From: CAVWSM01 sp963798505
GTDB taxonomy: Bacteria; Actinomycetota; Actinomycetes; Jiangellales; Jiangellaceae
Length of the DNA stretch: 64,000 nt
Assembly (NCBI GenBank): GCA_963798505.1
Contig: CAWCTX010000005.1
Coordinates: forward strand, 806,001-870,000
Reading direction: 5' to 3'
Below the pieces are notes generated by a model. That model ran no database searches. It was given only the letters and a program-made list of their open reading frames with translations, and had not been told where the DNA came from. This document shows positions 40,691 to 50,147 of this stretch, in pieces. Each line of letters begins with the position of its first letter. Position 1 is the stretch's first letter. Position numbers and translations under genes: made by a program.

Positions 40691-42022
40691 TCACGACGAC
40701 GAGCGCTTCTCCCGCATCCGCACCGTGACCTCGATGGGTGTCCCCTCGAAGCCGAACTCCTCGCGCACACGTCGCTCGATGAACCGCCGGTAGCCCGCCT
40801 CGAGGAAGCCCGTCGTGAAGAGCACGAACCGCGGCGGCCTGGTGCCCGCCTGGGTCGCAAACATGATCTTGGGTTGCTTACCACCGCGGACCGGCGGCGG
40901 CGTAGCGGCGACCAACTGACCGAGGAACGCGTTGAGGCGCCCGGTGGACACCCGCTGATCCCAGCTCTCCAGCGCGGACTGCAACGCGGGGACGAGCCGA
41001 TCGACGTGGCGTCCGGTGTGCGCCGACACGTTGACCCGCGGCGCCCACGTCACCCGCACCAGCTGGCGGTCGATCTCCCGCTCGAGCTCGTAGCGCCGGT
41101 CCTCGTCGACGAGATCCCACTTGTTGTAGGCGACGACAAGCGCGCGCCCCGCCTCGACGACCATGCTGATGATCCGCAGGTCCTGCTCGGCGAGCGGCTC
41201 ACTGGCGTCGATGAGCACCACGGCCACCTCGGCCCGCTCCAGCGCGGTCGCGGTGCGCAGACTGGCGAAGTACTCGGCGCCGCTGGCGTCGTTGACCCGA
41301 CGACGGATGCCGGCGGTGTCGATGAACCGCCAGGTCTCACCACCGAGTTCGACCATCTCGTCGACCGGGTCCACCGTCGTGCCGGCCACCGAGTCGACCA
41401 CGACCCGGTCCTCGCCCGCGAGGCGGTTGAGCAGGCTCGACTTGCCGACGTTGGGCTTACCGACCAAGGCGACCCGGCGCGGACCGCCCTCGAACACATC
41501 GAACGACTCGGCCGGCGCGCGGGGCAGCGAGTCGAGCACGGCGTCGAGCATTTCCCCGCTCCCCCGACCGTGCAGCGCAGACACCGGGTAGGGCATGCCG
41601 AGCCCGAGGTTCCACAGCGCGGCGGCATCGGCCTCCGCGGACTGCCCGTCGACCTTGTTGGCCGCGAGCACGACGGGCTTGCCAGATCGGCGCAACACCT
41701 TGACCACGGCCTCGTCGGCGTCGGTCGCGCCGACAGTGACGTCCACGACGAAGATCACGGCGTCGGCCGCCGTCACGGCCACTTCCGCCTGAGCCGCGAT
41801 GCGCGCGGCCATGCCCTCGGCGTCCGGATCCCACCCGCCGGTGTCCAGCAGTGTGAACTGCCGGCCGCCCCAAGCCGCGTCATAGGCCACCCGGTCACGC
41901 GTGACGCCGGGCTTGTCCTCCACGACGGCCGCGCGGCGGCCCAGGATGCGGTTGACCAGGGTCGATTTGCCGACGTTGGGCCGGCCCACCACCGCGACGA
42001 CCGGGAGCGGCCCGGTTGGCAC
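40691..42022 (-). CDS. der: ribosome-associated GTPase Der (EngA)
   Basis: Two tandem GTPase domains and a C-terminal KH-like domain, 443 residues, acting in 50S ribosome assembly. P-loops GRPNVGKST and GKPNVGKSS; G3 DTGGW and DTAGI; G4 NKVD and NKWD. GTG 42022 gives a short N-terminus. A possible longer start with ATG GTG region at 42045-42075 is in a different frame, so the true N-terminus may have been cut off by an indel. Confidence 0.95.
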   Translation of the reverse strand: MPTGPLPVVAVVGRPNVGKSTLVNRILGRRAAVVEDKPGVTRDRVAYDAAWGGRQFTLLDTGGWDPDAEGMAARIAAQAEVAVTAADAVIFVVDVTVGATDADEAVVKVLRRSGKPVVLAANKVDGQSAEADAAALWNLGLGMPYPVSALHGRGSGEMLDAVLDSLPRAPAESFDVFEGGPRRVALVGKPNVGKSSLLNRLAGEDRVVVDSVAGTTVDPVDEMVELGGETWRFIDTAGIRRRVNDASGAEYFASLRTATALERAEVAVVLIDASEPLAEQDLRIISMVVEAGRALVVAYNKWDLVDEDRRYELEREIDRQLVRVTWAPRVNVSAHTGRHVDRLVPALQSALESWDQRVSTGRLNAFLGQLVAATPPPVRGGKQPKIMFATQAGTRPPRFVLFTTGFLEAGYRRFIERRVREEFGFEGTPIEVTVRMREKRSSS

Positions 42023-42083
42023 GACTCTCGTCGTCGGTGATCATCCCGTCGACGGGCATGTCCTCGGTCACGGTGTCTCCATC

Positions 42084-42713
42084 TCAATCCGGCACGGCGC
42101 TCCGGGCGGCCGCGAGGTGCGCCACGAGCGCGGTGCGCACCTGTTCGCTCGCTGCCGCAAGGCGGGCGGACCCGCGCAGGCCGGCGTCGACGACGTCGAA
42201 GGGGGCGCCGAAGATCACGTCGAGCCGCGAGCGCGGTGGCGGCAGTGATCCAAGGGTACGTCCCCGGGAGCCCACACCGAGACACACGACCGGGACCACC
42301 GGCGCCCCGGTCCGCAGCGCGAAGTAGGCGACGCCCCTGCGGATCGTCTCGAACTCCCCCGACCCGCGGGTGCCTTCGGGGAACATGCCGAGGACCTGAC
42401 CGGCTCGGAGCACCCCCAGCGCGGCCGACACGGCTTCCCGGTCGGGCCCCTCCCGGTCGACCGGGATCTGCCCGGTTCCGCGCAGCACCCACCCGACCGG
42501 CCCGCGGAACAGCTCCCGCTTGGACAGGCAGTGCACCGGCCGCGGCGCGACGGCCAGCAGCAGCGGCCCGTCGAGGAAGTTGACGTGGTTTGCCGCGAGC
42601 ACCACGCCACCCGTGGCGGGCACCAGATCCGCGCCGCGCACCCGCACCGACCACCCCGTACGCACCAGGGCCGACGCGAGCCGTCGCCCTGCCGCCGCGC
42701 CGCGCTCGCTCAT
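42084..42713 (-). CDS. plsC: 1-acyl-sn-glycerol-3-phosphate acyltransferase (PlsC-like)
   Basis: A 209-residue acyltransferase of phosphatidic acid synthesis. The HX4D catalytic motif is NHVNFLD, the substrate motif FPEGTRGSGEF, with VPVVCLGVGSRG at the third block. Lies between cmk and der, as in many actinobacteria. Start ATG 42713. Confidence 0.93.
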   Translation of the reverse strand: MSERGAAAGRRLASALVRTGWSVRVRGADLVPATGGVVLAANHVNFLDGPLLLAVAPRPVHCLSKRELFRGPVGWVLRGTGQIPVDREGPDREAVSAALGVLRAGQVLGMFPEGTRGSGEFETIRRGVAYFALRTGAPVVPVVCLGVGSRGRTLGSLPPPRSRLDVIFGAPFDVVDAGLRGSARLAAASEQVRTALVAHLAAARSAVPD

Positions 42714-42725
42714 CCCCGCGGTCCC

Positions 42726-43418
42726 CTAGACGCGCACGCCGGTGCGCAACGCGACCATCTCGAGCACCGCGTGCACGGTGTCCTCGAGCGACATGTGCGA
42801 CGAGTCGATCGTGTCGACACCAGCGGCAGCCTCATGGAACTGCGCCACCGTGGCGTCGTCGGAATCGCGCCGCAGCACCTCGTCGTGGGTCGCGGTGAGC
42901 GCCCGGTCGTCGTCCGCCCCGTGCAGCTCGCGGGCCCGCCGGGCCACCCGGGCGCGCTCGTGCGCGGTCAGCAGGATGCGCACCGGCGCGTCCGGCGCGA
43001 CAACGGTGGTGATGTCACGACCCTCGATCACCACGCCCCCGGCCAACGCATGGGCCCGCTGCCGGCGCACCAGCTCCTCTCGTACGCCGAGGTTGGTGGC
43101 CACCAGCGAGACCTGCGCCGAGATGCGCGACTCGCGGATCGCGGCCGCGACGTCGACGCCGTCGACGTGCACCGTAGGGCTCCGCGGGTCGGTGCCCATC
43201 TCGATCGGCAGCTCGCGGGCCAGCTCGGCGATGCGGTCGGTGTCGGCGAGGTCGATGTCCCGCTCGAGCGCCCACCAGGTCAATGCGCGATACATGGCGC
43301 CGGTGTCGAGGTAGGCCAGCCCGAGAGCGTCGGCCACGCGTCGAGCCACCGTCGACTTACCCGAGCCGGACGGTCCGTCGATGGCGATCACAAGTTGGCT
43401 GCGGTCGACGCTGGGCAC
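42726..43418 (-). CDS. cmk: cytidylate kinase
   Basis: A 230-residue (d)CMP kinase. P-loop IDGPSGSGKSTVARRVADAL, CMP-binding LDTGAMYRALTWWALE, RDITTVVAPDAPVRI and the lid. Start GTG 43418; upstream frame is open but no ribosome site is evident there. Part of the tyrA-cmk-plsC-der group. Confidence 0.95.
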   Translation of the reverse strand: MPSVDRSQLVIAIDGPSGSGKSTVARRVADALGLAYLDTGAMYRALTWWALERDIDLADTDRIAELARELPIEMGTDPRSPTVHVDGVDVAAAIRESRISAQVSLVATNLGVREELVRRQRAHALAGGVVIEGRDITTVVAPDAPVRILLTAHERARVARRARELHGADDDRALTATHDEVLRRDSDDATVAQFHEAAAGVDTIDSSHMSLEDTVHAVLEMVALRTGVRV

Positions 43419-43470
43419 ACGAGTCCTTTCGATCAGGCGGGCGGGACGAGAGTACGACCTTCGCCCGACA

Positions 43471-44548
43471 TCACTCGTGGACGGTCCAGCCACGGCGGCG
43501 CAGCGTGTCGGCCAGCGCTCGCTCCTGCTCCCTGCGTACGTCCAGCTCGACGACTCCCGTCGGCTTGCCGAACTGGTGCTCGATGCGTACGTCCTCCACG
43601 TTGACCCCCGCCATCCCGACGTCGGCAAACAGCCGGGTCAGTTGTCCAGGGCGGTCCTCGACCATGACCTGCACCGCGACGTAGCGCACGCTCGCCGCGC
43701 CGTGCTTGCCCGGCAGTCGGTCGCGGCCCGCGACCCCGCGGGCCAGCACATCGCCCAGATCGGGGTCTTCCTCTCCCTCCGCGAGCACGCCGAGCGCAGC
43801 GATGGCCCGGTCGAGATCGCGGCGCAGGGCGGCGAGGACCGTACGCACCGCATCGGCATTGGCGCCGAGGATCTCCACCCACAGGGCGGGGTCACTGCCA
43901 GCGACCCTGGTCACGTCGGTCACCCCGGGTCCGGCGAGCCGGACCTGCTCGTCCGGGGCGTCAGCCAGCCGGCCGGCGACGAGGCTGGACACGAGGTGCG
44001 GCGCGTGCGAGACGAGTGCCACTGCGGCGTCGTGCTCGGTCGGGCTCATTCGCAGCGGGGTCGCCCCGCACGCAACCACGAGCGCCTCCACGAGCTCGAC
44101 CGCCCGCGGGTCAGTCGCGCCGTCGGGGCACAGCACCCACGGCCGCCCCTCGAACAAGTCGAAGCTGGCGCCGCTGGGTCCGGAGACCTCCCGCCCGGCC
44201 ATCGGGTGCCCGCCGACAAAGCGCTCGGGGTGCCGGGCGCGCTCGGCGACCTGGCCGTGCGGCAACGCCTTCACGCTCGCCACATCGGTCACGTAGGTCG
44301 CGTGCCCCTCGTCGAGCAGCTCGACGACGCAGTCGGCCGTCGCCGCTGGGGGTACGGCCACAACCGCCAGGTCGACCGGCGTGCGGGGGCGGGTGGCGAC
44401 TGCCCGCGCCCAGGGAGGCCGCGGTGCGCAAGGCATCGGGGTCGAGGTCGTCGAGGTGCACCCGCACGCCTTGCTTGGACAACGCGAGCCCGACAGACGT
44501 GCCGAGGAGCCCGGTGCCCACGACGAGCACGCTCGACGGGAGGCTCAC
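43471..44548 (-). CDS. tyrA: prephenate dehydrogenase with ACT domain (frameshifted)
   Basis: Converts prephenate to 4-hydroxyphenylpyruvate in tyrosine synthesis. The N-terminal NAD motif VLVVGTGLLGTSVGLALSKQ is in one frame; the rest, from DLAVVAVPPAATADCVVELL through GGHPMAGREVSGPSGASFDL, is in another, with the shift near 44400. The C-terminus is an ACT regulatory domain (VQVMVEDRPGQLTRLFADVG). A frameshift in this core gene supports sequence error. Start ATG or GTG 44548 overlaps rluB. Confidence 0.92.
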
Positions 44549-45285
44549 AGGCCGACCTCGCGGTAGAGCAGGCCCACCTCTTGTTGCGACAGGGTCCGGA
44601 CCTTGCCCGGTCGCTGCTGGCCGAGGCGGATGGGCCCGATCTGGGTGCGCACGAGACGTTGAACGGGATGCCCGACCTCGTCGAGCAGACGGCGGACGAT
44701 GTGCTTGCGGCCCTCGTGCAGGACGACCTCGACCATGACCCGCGGGCCCGACTGCCCGGTCAGCTTGAACGAGTCGACGCGGATGAGACCATCCTCGAGC
44801 ACGATCCCCTCGCGCAGCCGCTTGCCCAGGTTGCGGGCAACGGGTCCCTCGATCTCGGCCACGTAGGTCTTGGCCACTTCGTACGACGGGTGGCTCAGCC
44901 GATGCGCCAGCTCACCGTCGTTGGTCAGCAGGAGCAGCCCCTCGGTGTCGGTGTCGAGCCGGCCGACGTGGAACAGCCGGGACTCCCGGTCGGCCACGTA
45001 GTCGCCGAGGTTGGGCCGTCCCTCGGGGTCGCTCATGGTGCTGACGACGCCCTTCGGCTTGTTGATCGCCAGGTAGATGAGCCCCGAGTCCTCGGTCGTG
45101 ATGCGCATGCCGTCGACCTTGATGACGGCCTTGGACGGGTCGACCCGCAGGCCTTGCTCGGTGACGACGCGGCCGTCGACCTCGACACGGCCCCGGGCGA
45201 TCATCTCCTCGCACGCGCGACGGCTGCCGACTCCGGCTGCCGCCAGCACCTTCTGCAGCCGGATGCCCTCGGTCGCCTCAGCCAT
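44545..45285 (-). CDS. rluB: 23S rRNA pseudouridine synthase RluB-type
   Basis: A 246-residue pseudouridine synthase. S4 RNA-binding domain IRLQKVLAAAGVGSRRACEE, catalytic Asp region LFHVGRLDTDTEGLLLLTND, and GRKHIVRRLLDEVGHPVQRL. Start ATG 45285, overlapping scpB by 8 bp. The scpB-rluB order is conserved. Confidence 0.95.
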   Translation of the reverse strand: MAEATEGIRLQKVLAAAGVGSRRACEEMIARGRVEVDGRVVTEQGLRVDPSKAVIKVDGMRITTEDSGLIYLAINKPKGVVSTMSDPEGRPNLGDYVADRESRLFHVGRLDTDTEGLLLLTNDGELAHRLSHPSYEVAKTYVAEIEGPVARNLGKRLREGIVLEDGLIRVDSFKLTGQSGPRVMVEVVLHEGRKHIVRRLLDEVGHPVQRLVRTQIGPIRLGQQRPGKVRTLSQQEVGLLYREVGL

Positions 45286-45850
45286 GCGGCACCTCCGGAG
45301 CCAGCCGTTCCTGCTCCTCCGCCTCCAGGGCGGCAACCTCCGGCAGCAGCGGCGCGAGCGGGGGCAGCTCCTCGAGGCTGGCCATGCCGAGCCGCTCCAG
45401 GAAGAACGAGGTGGTGGCGTAGAGGATCGCCCCGCTTTCCGCGTCGGTGCCGACCTCCTCGATCAGCCCGCGGGTGACCAGCGTGCGCATGACGCCATCG
45501 CAGTTGACACCGCGTACGGCGGCGACCCGACCGCGGCTGACGGGCTGTCGGTAGGCGACGACCGACAGCGTCTCCAGGGCGGCCTGAGTCAGCCGGGCCT
45601 GCTGGCCGTCGAGAATGAACCGCTCGACGACGTCGGCGTACTGCGGGCGGGTGTAGAGCCGCCAGCCGCCGGCCACTTCGCGCAGCTCGAAGCCGCGCGC
45701 CGACCCGGTGTAGTCGGCCGCCAGCGACCGCAGCACCTCGCCGATCTGGGCGGTCGGCCGCTCGAGCACCTGCGCCAGCGTCACCTCGGTCACCGGCTCG
45801 TCGACCACCAGCAAGATCGCCTCGATCGCGCCGCCCAGATCGCCTGTCAA
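45278..45850 (-). CDS. scpB: segregation and condensation protein B
   Basis: A 190-residue kleisin partner of SMC with two winged helices (GAIEAILLVVDEPVTEVTLA; LSVVAYRQPVSRGRVAAVRG). It binds ScpA to form the SMC-ScpAB condensin. Overlaps scpA by 4 bp. Confidence 0.95.
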   Translation of the reverse strand: MTGDLGGAIEAILLVVDEPVTEVTLAQVLERPTAQIGEVLRSLAADYTGSARGFELREVAGGWRLYTRPQYADVVERFILDGQQARLTQAALETLSVVAYRQPVSRGRVAAVRGVNCDGVMRTLVTRGLIEEVGTDAESGAILYATTSFFLERLGMASLEELPPLAPLLPEVAALEAEEQERLAPEVPHG

Positions 45851-46686
45851 CGCATCTCCTCCGCGTCCCGGACCGGTGCTTCCTTGTTGCCATTGTCGTC
45901 GAACTCGTCGCCCACCTCGACGTCGCTCTCGTCGTCGCCGATCCAGCGGACCGACAGCTCGCCGAGCGGGCTCAGCTGGTCGAAGATGACGACCCGCTCC
46001 CGGTAGAGCTCGAGGAGGGCGAGGAACCGCCCCACCACGTGCAGCGTGCTCGGGCAGTCGGAGGTGAGCGCGCGGAACGAGGCGCTGCGGACGCGCCGCA
46101 GCCGCTCGACGAGGATCGCCGCCTGCTCGCGGACGCTGACCCGGATCTCATGCAAATGGACAACGGAGACGGTGGGCTGCGGCTTGGGGATGAACGCCCG
46201 GGCCGCCATCTCGGCGAGCTCCTCGGGGCCGAGCCCGAGCAGCACCTCCGGCAGCAACCGCGTGTAGCGATCCTCGAGTCCGACGGCCCGCGGGAACCGG
46301 CGCGACTCGTCGACCAGCCGGGCCGACAGCTGGGCGGCCACCTGCTTGTAGGCGCGGTATTGCAGCAGCCGGGCGAACAGCAGGTCGCGCGCCTCCAGGA
46401 GCGCGAGATCCTCCTCGTCCTCCACCTCGCCGGCCGGCAGCAGCCTGGCGGCCTTCAGATCGAGCAGGGTCGCGGCGACCAGCAGGAACTCCGAGGCCTC
46501 CTCGAGCTCCCAGTCGCTGCCCCGGGCCTTGATGTAGCCGATGAACTCGTCGGTGACCCGGGACAGCGCCACCTCGGTGACGTCGAGCTTGTGCTTGGCG
46601 ATCAGTCCGAGCAGCAGGTCGAACGGTCCGGTGAAGTTCTCCAGCCGAACCTCGAACCGCTCGGCCGACGTCGCGACGTCGGTCAC
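45847..46686 (-). CDS. scpA: segregation and condensation protein A (kleisin)
   Basis: A 279-residue kleisin. The N-terminal SMC-neck-binding part is FEVRLENFTGPFDLLLGLIA, then DEFIGYIKARGSDWELEEAS, an acidic linker and a C-terminal winged helix that contacts the SMC head. GTG 46686 is the start, overlapping the upstream RHH gene by 4 bp; the frame is open further but non-coding in character. Confidence 0.93.
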   Translation of the reverse strand: MTDVATSAERFEVRLENFTGPFDLLLGLIAKHKLDVTEVALSRVTDEFIGYIKARGSDWELEEASEFLLVAATLLDLKAARLLPAGEVEDEEDLALLEARDLLFARLLQYRAYKQVAAQLSARLVDESRRFPRAVGLEDRYTRLLPEVLLGLGPEELAEMAARAFIPKPQPTVSVVHLHEIRVSVREQAAILVERLRRVRSASFRALTSDCPSTLHVVGRFLALLELYRERVVIFDQLSPLGELSVRWIGDDESDVEVGDEFDDNGNKEAPVRDAEEMR

Positions 46687-46997
46687 CTGCGCAGGCGCCG
46701 GACCAGCTGGCTGTCGGAGCCACGGTCGGCGAGGTCGGCGAGAAGCATGCCTACAGCCTCTCGCACGAGCCGACCCCGGTCGACCTTGACTCCGTGCTCC
46801 CGGTTGAGCTGCAGCCGGGCGAGGTCCAGCTCGTGCAGCTCGTCCGCGGTCAGATAGACGGTGATCTTCTCGTCGTGGCGTACGCGCCCGGACGTCCGCG
46901 GACCACGCTTCGGAGGCGCCGCGAACAGCGCGGGCTCGTCGGCTGGTTCGGCTCGGGGAATGTCCGGGACAGCGCGTACGACGTCGCGGGCGCTCAC
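46683..46997 (-). CDS. ribbon-helix-helix-like protein between parA and scpA
   Basis: A 104-residue protein. Residues about 40-95 (KITVYLTADELHELDLARLQ, then RGRLVREAVGMLLADL) look like a CopG/RHH DNA-binding fold; the N-terminal 35 residues are proline-rich. Start GTG 46997, 5 bp after the parA stop, and it overlaps scpA. Its position suggests a chromosome-segregation helper, but the family is not certain. Confidence 0.7.
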   Translation of the reverse strand: MSARDVVRAVPDIPRAEPADEPALFAAPPKRGPRTSGRVRHDEKITVYLTADELHELDLARLQLNREHGVKVDRGRLVREAVGMLLADLADRGSDSQLVRRLRR

Positions 46998-47002
46998 GCC
47001 GC

Positions 47003-47962
47003 CTACCACCGCGCGAGGAGCTCGCGCGCGAGCTGGCGGTAGGCGTCGGCGCCCGGGGATCCTGGCGCATAGCTCGTGATGGGGGTCTGTGCGACCGTCG
47101 ACTCGGGGAACCGAACCGTGCGCGAGATGACGGTGTGGAACACCCGGTCGCCGAACGCCTCGACCAGCCGCGCGACAACCTCGCGGGCGTGCACGGTGCG
47201 CGAGTCGTACATCGTCGCCAGCAGGCCGTCGATCACCAGCCGCTCGTTGAGCCGGTCGCGCACCTTCTCGATGGTGTCCTGAAGGAGGGCGACGCCGCGC
47301 AGCGCGAAGTATTCGCACTCAAGCGGCACCACCACGCTGTCGGCCGCCGTCAGTGCGTTGACGGTGAGCAGCCCGAGCGACGGCTGGCAGTCGATGAGGA
47401 TGACGTCGTAGTCGGGGCGCGCGGGTCCGAGCGCGCGGGCCAGGGCCTGCTCGCGGGCGACCTCGGTGACGAGCTGGACCTCGGCCGCAGACAGGTCGAT
47501 GTTGGCCGGGAGCAGGTCCATGCCGGGGATGTCGGTCTTGAGCACGACCTCGTCGATCGGCAGACCACGCTCCATGAGCAGGTTGTAGACGGAGAGGTCG
47601 AGATCGTGCGCATCGATGCCGAGCCCGACGGACAGGGCACCCTGCGGGTCGAAGTCGACGAGCAGCACGCGTCGACCGTGCTCGGCGATCGCGGCACCCA
47701 GGTTGATCGTCGTCGTGGTCTTGCCGACGCCGCCCTTCTGGTTGCACATGGCGATGACCCGGGCCGGGCCGTGGCGCTCGAGCGGCGCCGGGTCGGGGAA
47801 CTTCGGGATGGGTCGGCCGGTCGGGCCGATCTGCCCCGCGGCGACGTCGGGGGCGGCTTCGGCCGGTGCCACCGGGGGTGTCAGGGTCAGCGGGGCACGG
47901 GCCGGATCGGGCTCACGCGCGGACGCCGACGAGACCGCCTGGCCTTTTGTCGACATAGTCAC
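47003..47962 (-). CDS. ParA/Soj-family ATPase
   Basis: A 319-residue Walker-type ATPase with deviant Walker A CNQKGGVGKTTTTINLG, VLLVDFDPQGALSVGLG and the later LIDCQPSLGLLTVNAL. An N-terminal P/A-rich tail of about 65 residues precedes the fold. No parB gene follows, so this is the scpAB-linked orphan ParA common in actinobacteria rather than the origin-proximal pair. Start GTG 47962 or ATG 47956. Confidence 0.92.
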   Translation of the reverse strand: MTMSTKGQAVSSASAREPDPARAPLTLTPPVAPAEAAPDVAAGQIGPTGRPIPKFPDPAPLERHGPARVIAMCNQKGGVGKTTTTINLGAAIAEHGRRVLLVDFDPQGALSVGLGIDAHDLDLSVYNLLMERGLPIDEVVLKTDIPGMDLLPANIDLSAAEVQLVTEVAREQALARALGPARPDYDVILIDCQPSLGLLTVNALTAADSVVVPLECEYFALRGVALLQDTIEKVRDRLNERLVIDGLLATMYDSRTVHAREVVARLVEAFGDRVFHTVISRTVRFPESTVAQTPITSYAPGSPGADAYRQLARELLARW

Positions 47963-48050
47963 TCGTCGTCAGAGCTCCTTGTCGTCGTGTCGCTGTCGCG
48001 CACGAGGCTATGGGGCGCCGCGCACCAAGTGGTGGAGGCACGCCGAGGAG

Positions 48051-48977
48051 TCAGGCCAGCGCCCGCGGGTGCGCGGCGGCGTAGACCTCACGCAGCCGGT
48101 CGACGGTGACCAGCGTGTAGACCTGGGTGGTCGTCACCGACGCGTGGCCCAGGAGCTCCTGCACGACGCGCACGTCGGCTCCGCCGTCGAGCAGGTGGGT
48201 CGCGTACGAGTGGCGCAGGGTGTGCGGTGAGACGTCCTTGGTGATGCCAGCCCGCTCGGCCGCGGCGCGCAGCGCCAGCCACGCCGCTTGCCGGGACAGC
48301 CGGCCGCCGCGGGCGTTGAGGAACACCGCCGGCGTCCCCCTCCCCTTCGCAGCCAGCCCCGGCCGCGCCTGCACGAGATAGGCGGAGAGCGCCGCGGCGG
48401 CGTACGACCCCATCGGCACGATCCGCTCCTTGTCGCCCTTGCCGCGCAGCCGCACGAACCCGTCCGTGCCGTCGAGGGTGACGTCGTCGAGGTCGAGCCC
48501 CACCGCCTCGGAGATGCGCGCGCCGGTGCCATACAAGGACTCGAGCAGCGCCCGGTCGCGCAGCGCCAGCGGCGTCCCCCCGACCGACGCCGCCTCCAGG
48601 ATCCGCACGACCTCGTCGACGTCGATGGCCTTCGGCAGCCGGCGCGGCGGGGTGGGCGGCCGGACATCCCGCGCGGCGTCTGCGCCGACCGTGCCCTCAC
48701 GCACCAGGAAACGATGCAGCCCGCGTACGGCGACCACTGCCCGTGCCGCCGACGTCGAGGTCAGCGGCAGATGGTCGGCATCACCCTCGCGCAGTCGCCG
48801 CAAGAACCCCGACACGTGCCCCTCGACGATCTCCGCCGGAGCCGAAACCCCTTGGGATTCAAGGAACTCCGCATAGCGCCGCAGATCCCGTCGATACGAC
48901 GACAACGTGTTTGCGGCAAGCCCGCGCTCGATCGCGAGGTGGTCGAGGTAGCCCTCGATGGTGCGGCCCAGCGGCAC
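48051..48977 (-). CDS. xerD: site-specific tyrosine recombinase XerD
   Basis: A 308-residue integrase-type recombinase for chromosome-dimer resolution at dif. Catalytic residues: Arg in ESLYGTGARISEAVGL, Lys in RLRGKGDKERIVPMG, HTLRHSYATHLLDGGAD, LGHASVTTTQVYTLV with the nucleophile Tyr. N-terminal SAM-like domain GYLDHLAIERGLAANTLSSY. Location by ald and parA is conserved. Confidence 0.94.
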   Translation of the reverse strand: MPLGRTIEGYLDHLAIERGLAANTLSSYRRDLRRYAEFLESQGVSAPAEIVEGHVSGFLRRLREGDADHLPLTSTSAARAVVAVRGLHRFLVREGTVGADAARDVRPPTPPRRLPKAIDVDEVVRILEAASVGGTPLALRDRALLESLYGTGARISEAVGLDLDDVTLDGTDGFVRLRGKGDKERIVPMGSYAAAALSAYLVQARPGLAAKGRGTPAVFLNARGGRLSRQAAWLALRAAAERAGITKDVSPHTLRHSYATHLLDGGADVRVVQELLGHASVTTTQVYTLVTVDRLREVYAAAHPRALA

Positions 48978-48988
48978 GACAGGGGCGT

Positions 48989-50104
48989 TCAGTGCAGCAC
49001 CTCGTCCAGCGGGATCGTCTCGATGCCGTGTGCCTCGCCGACCGGCCCGTAGGTGATCGCACCGTCGTGCACGTTGAGCCCGAGCGCCAGCGCGGGGTCC
49101 GACCGTACGGCATCTCGCCAGCCGCGGTTGGCGAGCTCGACGGCGTAAGGAAGCGTCACGTTGGTCAGCGCATAGGTCGATGTGTAGGGCACGGCGCCGG
49201 GCATGTTGGCCACGCAGTAGAAGAGCGACTCGTGCACCTTGAACGTCGGGTTGGCGTGCGTGGTCGGCCGGGTGTCCTCGAAGCAGCCGCCTTGGTCCAC
49301 CGCGATGTCGACGAGCACGCTCCCCGGCTTCATCCGCGAGACCAGGTTGTTGCTGACCAGCGTGGGCGCTTTGGCACCAGGCACGAGCACCGCACCGATG
49401 ACCAGGTCGGCCTCGAGGCAGGCACGCTCAACCTCGAACAGGTTGCTGGTCACGGTCTGAGCGTGCCCCTGGTAGATCCGGTCGACGTCGCGCAGCTTGG
49501 CGACGTTGCGGTCGAGGATCGTCACGTCGGCCTGCATGCCCAGCGCGATGACCGCGGCGTTGAGCCCGGACACCCCGGCACCGAGAACGACGACGTTGGC
49601 GGCTCGCACTCCGGACACGCCGCCCATCAGCACGCCGCGGCCACCCTCCGCGCGCTCGAGCAGGTGCGCACCGACCTGGGTGGCCATGCGCCCGGCCACC
49701 TCGCTCATCGGGGCGAGCAGCGGCAGCGATGCGTCAGGCAGCTGCACCGTCTCATAGGCGAGCGCCGTCGTCCCCGAGTCGAGCAGCGCCTGCGTGCACT
49801 CCTTGGAGGCCGCGAGGTGCAGGTAGGTAAACAGCACCTGCCCGCGCCGCATGCGGTGGTACTCCTCCGAGATCGGCTCCTTGACCTTGAGCACGAGGTC
49901 GGCGGCGTCCCAGAGGTCGTCGGGGTCGTCGATGATCGCCGCGCCTGCGGTGACGAACTCCTCGTCGGAGATGTATGACCCACGACCAGCGTCGCGCTCG
50001 ACGAGGACTTCGTGCCCGTTGCGGGCAAGCTCGTGGACACCGGCCGGGGTGATGGCGACGCGATATTCGTGGTTCTTGAGCTCACGCGGGATGCCGACCT
50101 TCAC
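48989..50104 (-). CDS. ald: alanine dehydrogenase
   Basis: A 371-residue NAD-dependent enzyme interconverting alanine and pyruvate. N-terminal KVGIPRELKNHEYRVAITPA, catalytic Lys in LVLKVKEPISEEY, His in FTYLHLAASKECTQALLDSG, and Rossmann VVVLGAGVSGLNAAVIALGM. GTG 50104 has GGAGGG nine nt upstream. A longer reading through the kinase gene is spurious. Confidence 0.96.
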   Translation of the reverse strand: MKVGIPRELKNHEYRVAITPAGVHELARNGHEVLVERDAGRGSYISDEEFVTAGAAIIDDPDDLWDAADLVLKVKEPISEEYHRMRRGQVLFTYLHLAASKECTQALLDSGTTALAYETVQLPDASLPLLAPMSEVAGRMATQVGAHLLERAEGGRGVLMGGVSGVRAANVVVLGAGVSGLNAAVIALGMQADVTILDRNVAKLRDVDRIYQGHAQTVTSNLFEVERACLEADLVIGAVLVPGAKAPTLVSNNLVSRMKPGSVLVDIAVDQGGCFEDTRPTTHANPTFKVHESLFYCVANMPGAVPYTSTYALTNVTLPYAVELANRGWRDAVRSDPALALGLNVHDGAITYGPVGEAHGIETIPLDEVLH

Positions 50105-50147
50105 AGGTATCGCCCTCCTGAAACGGCGCCGTTGCCGCTGCCTCACT

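Noticed and set aside
43381..45477. Long plus-strand frame of about 700 codons opposite tyrA and rluB
   Set aside because: Antisense shadow typical of high-GC codon use; the minus strand has recognised tyrA, rluB and cmk motifs.
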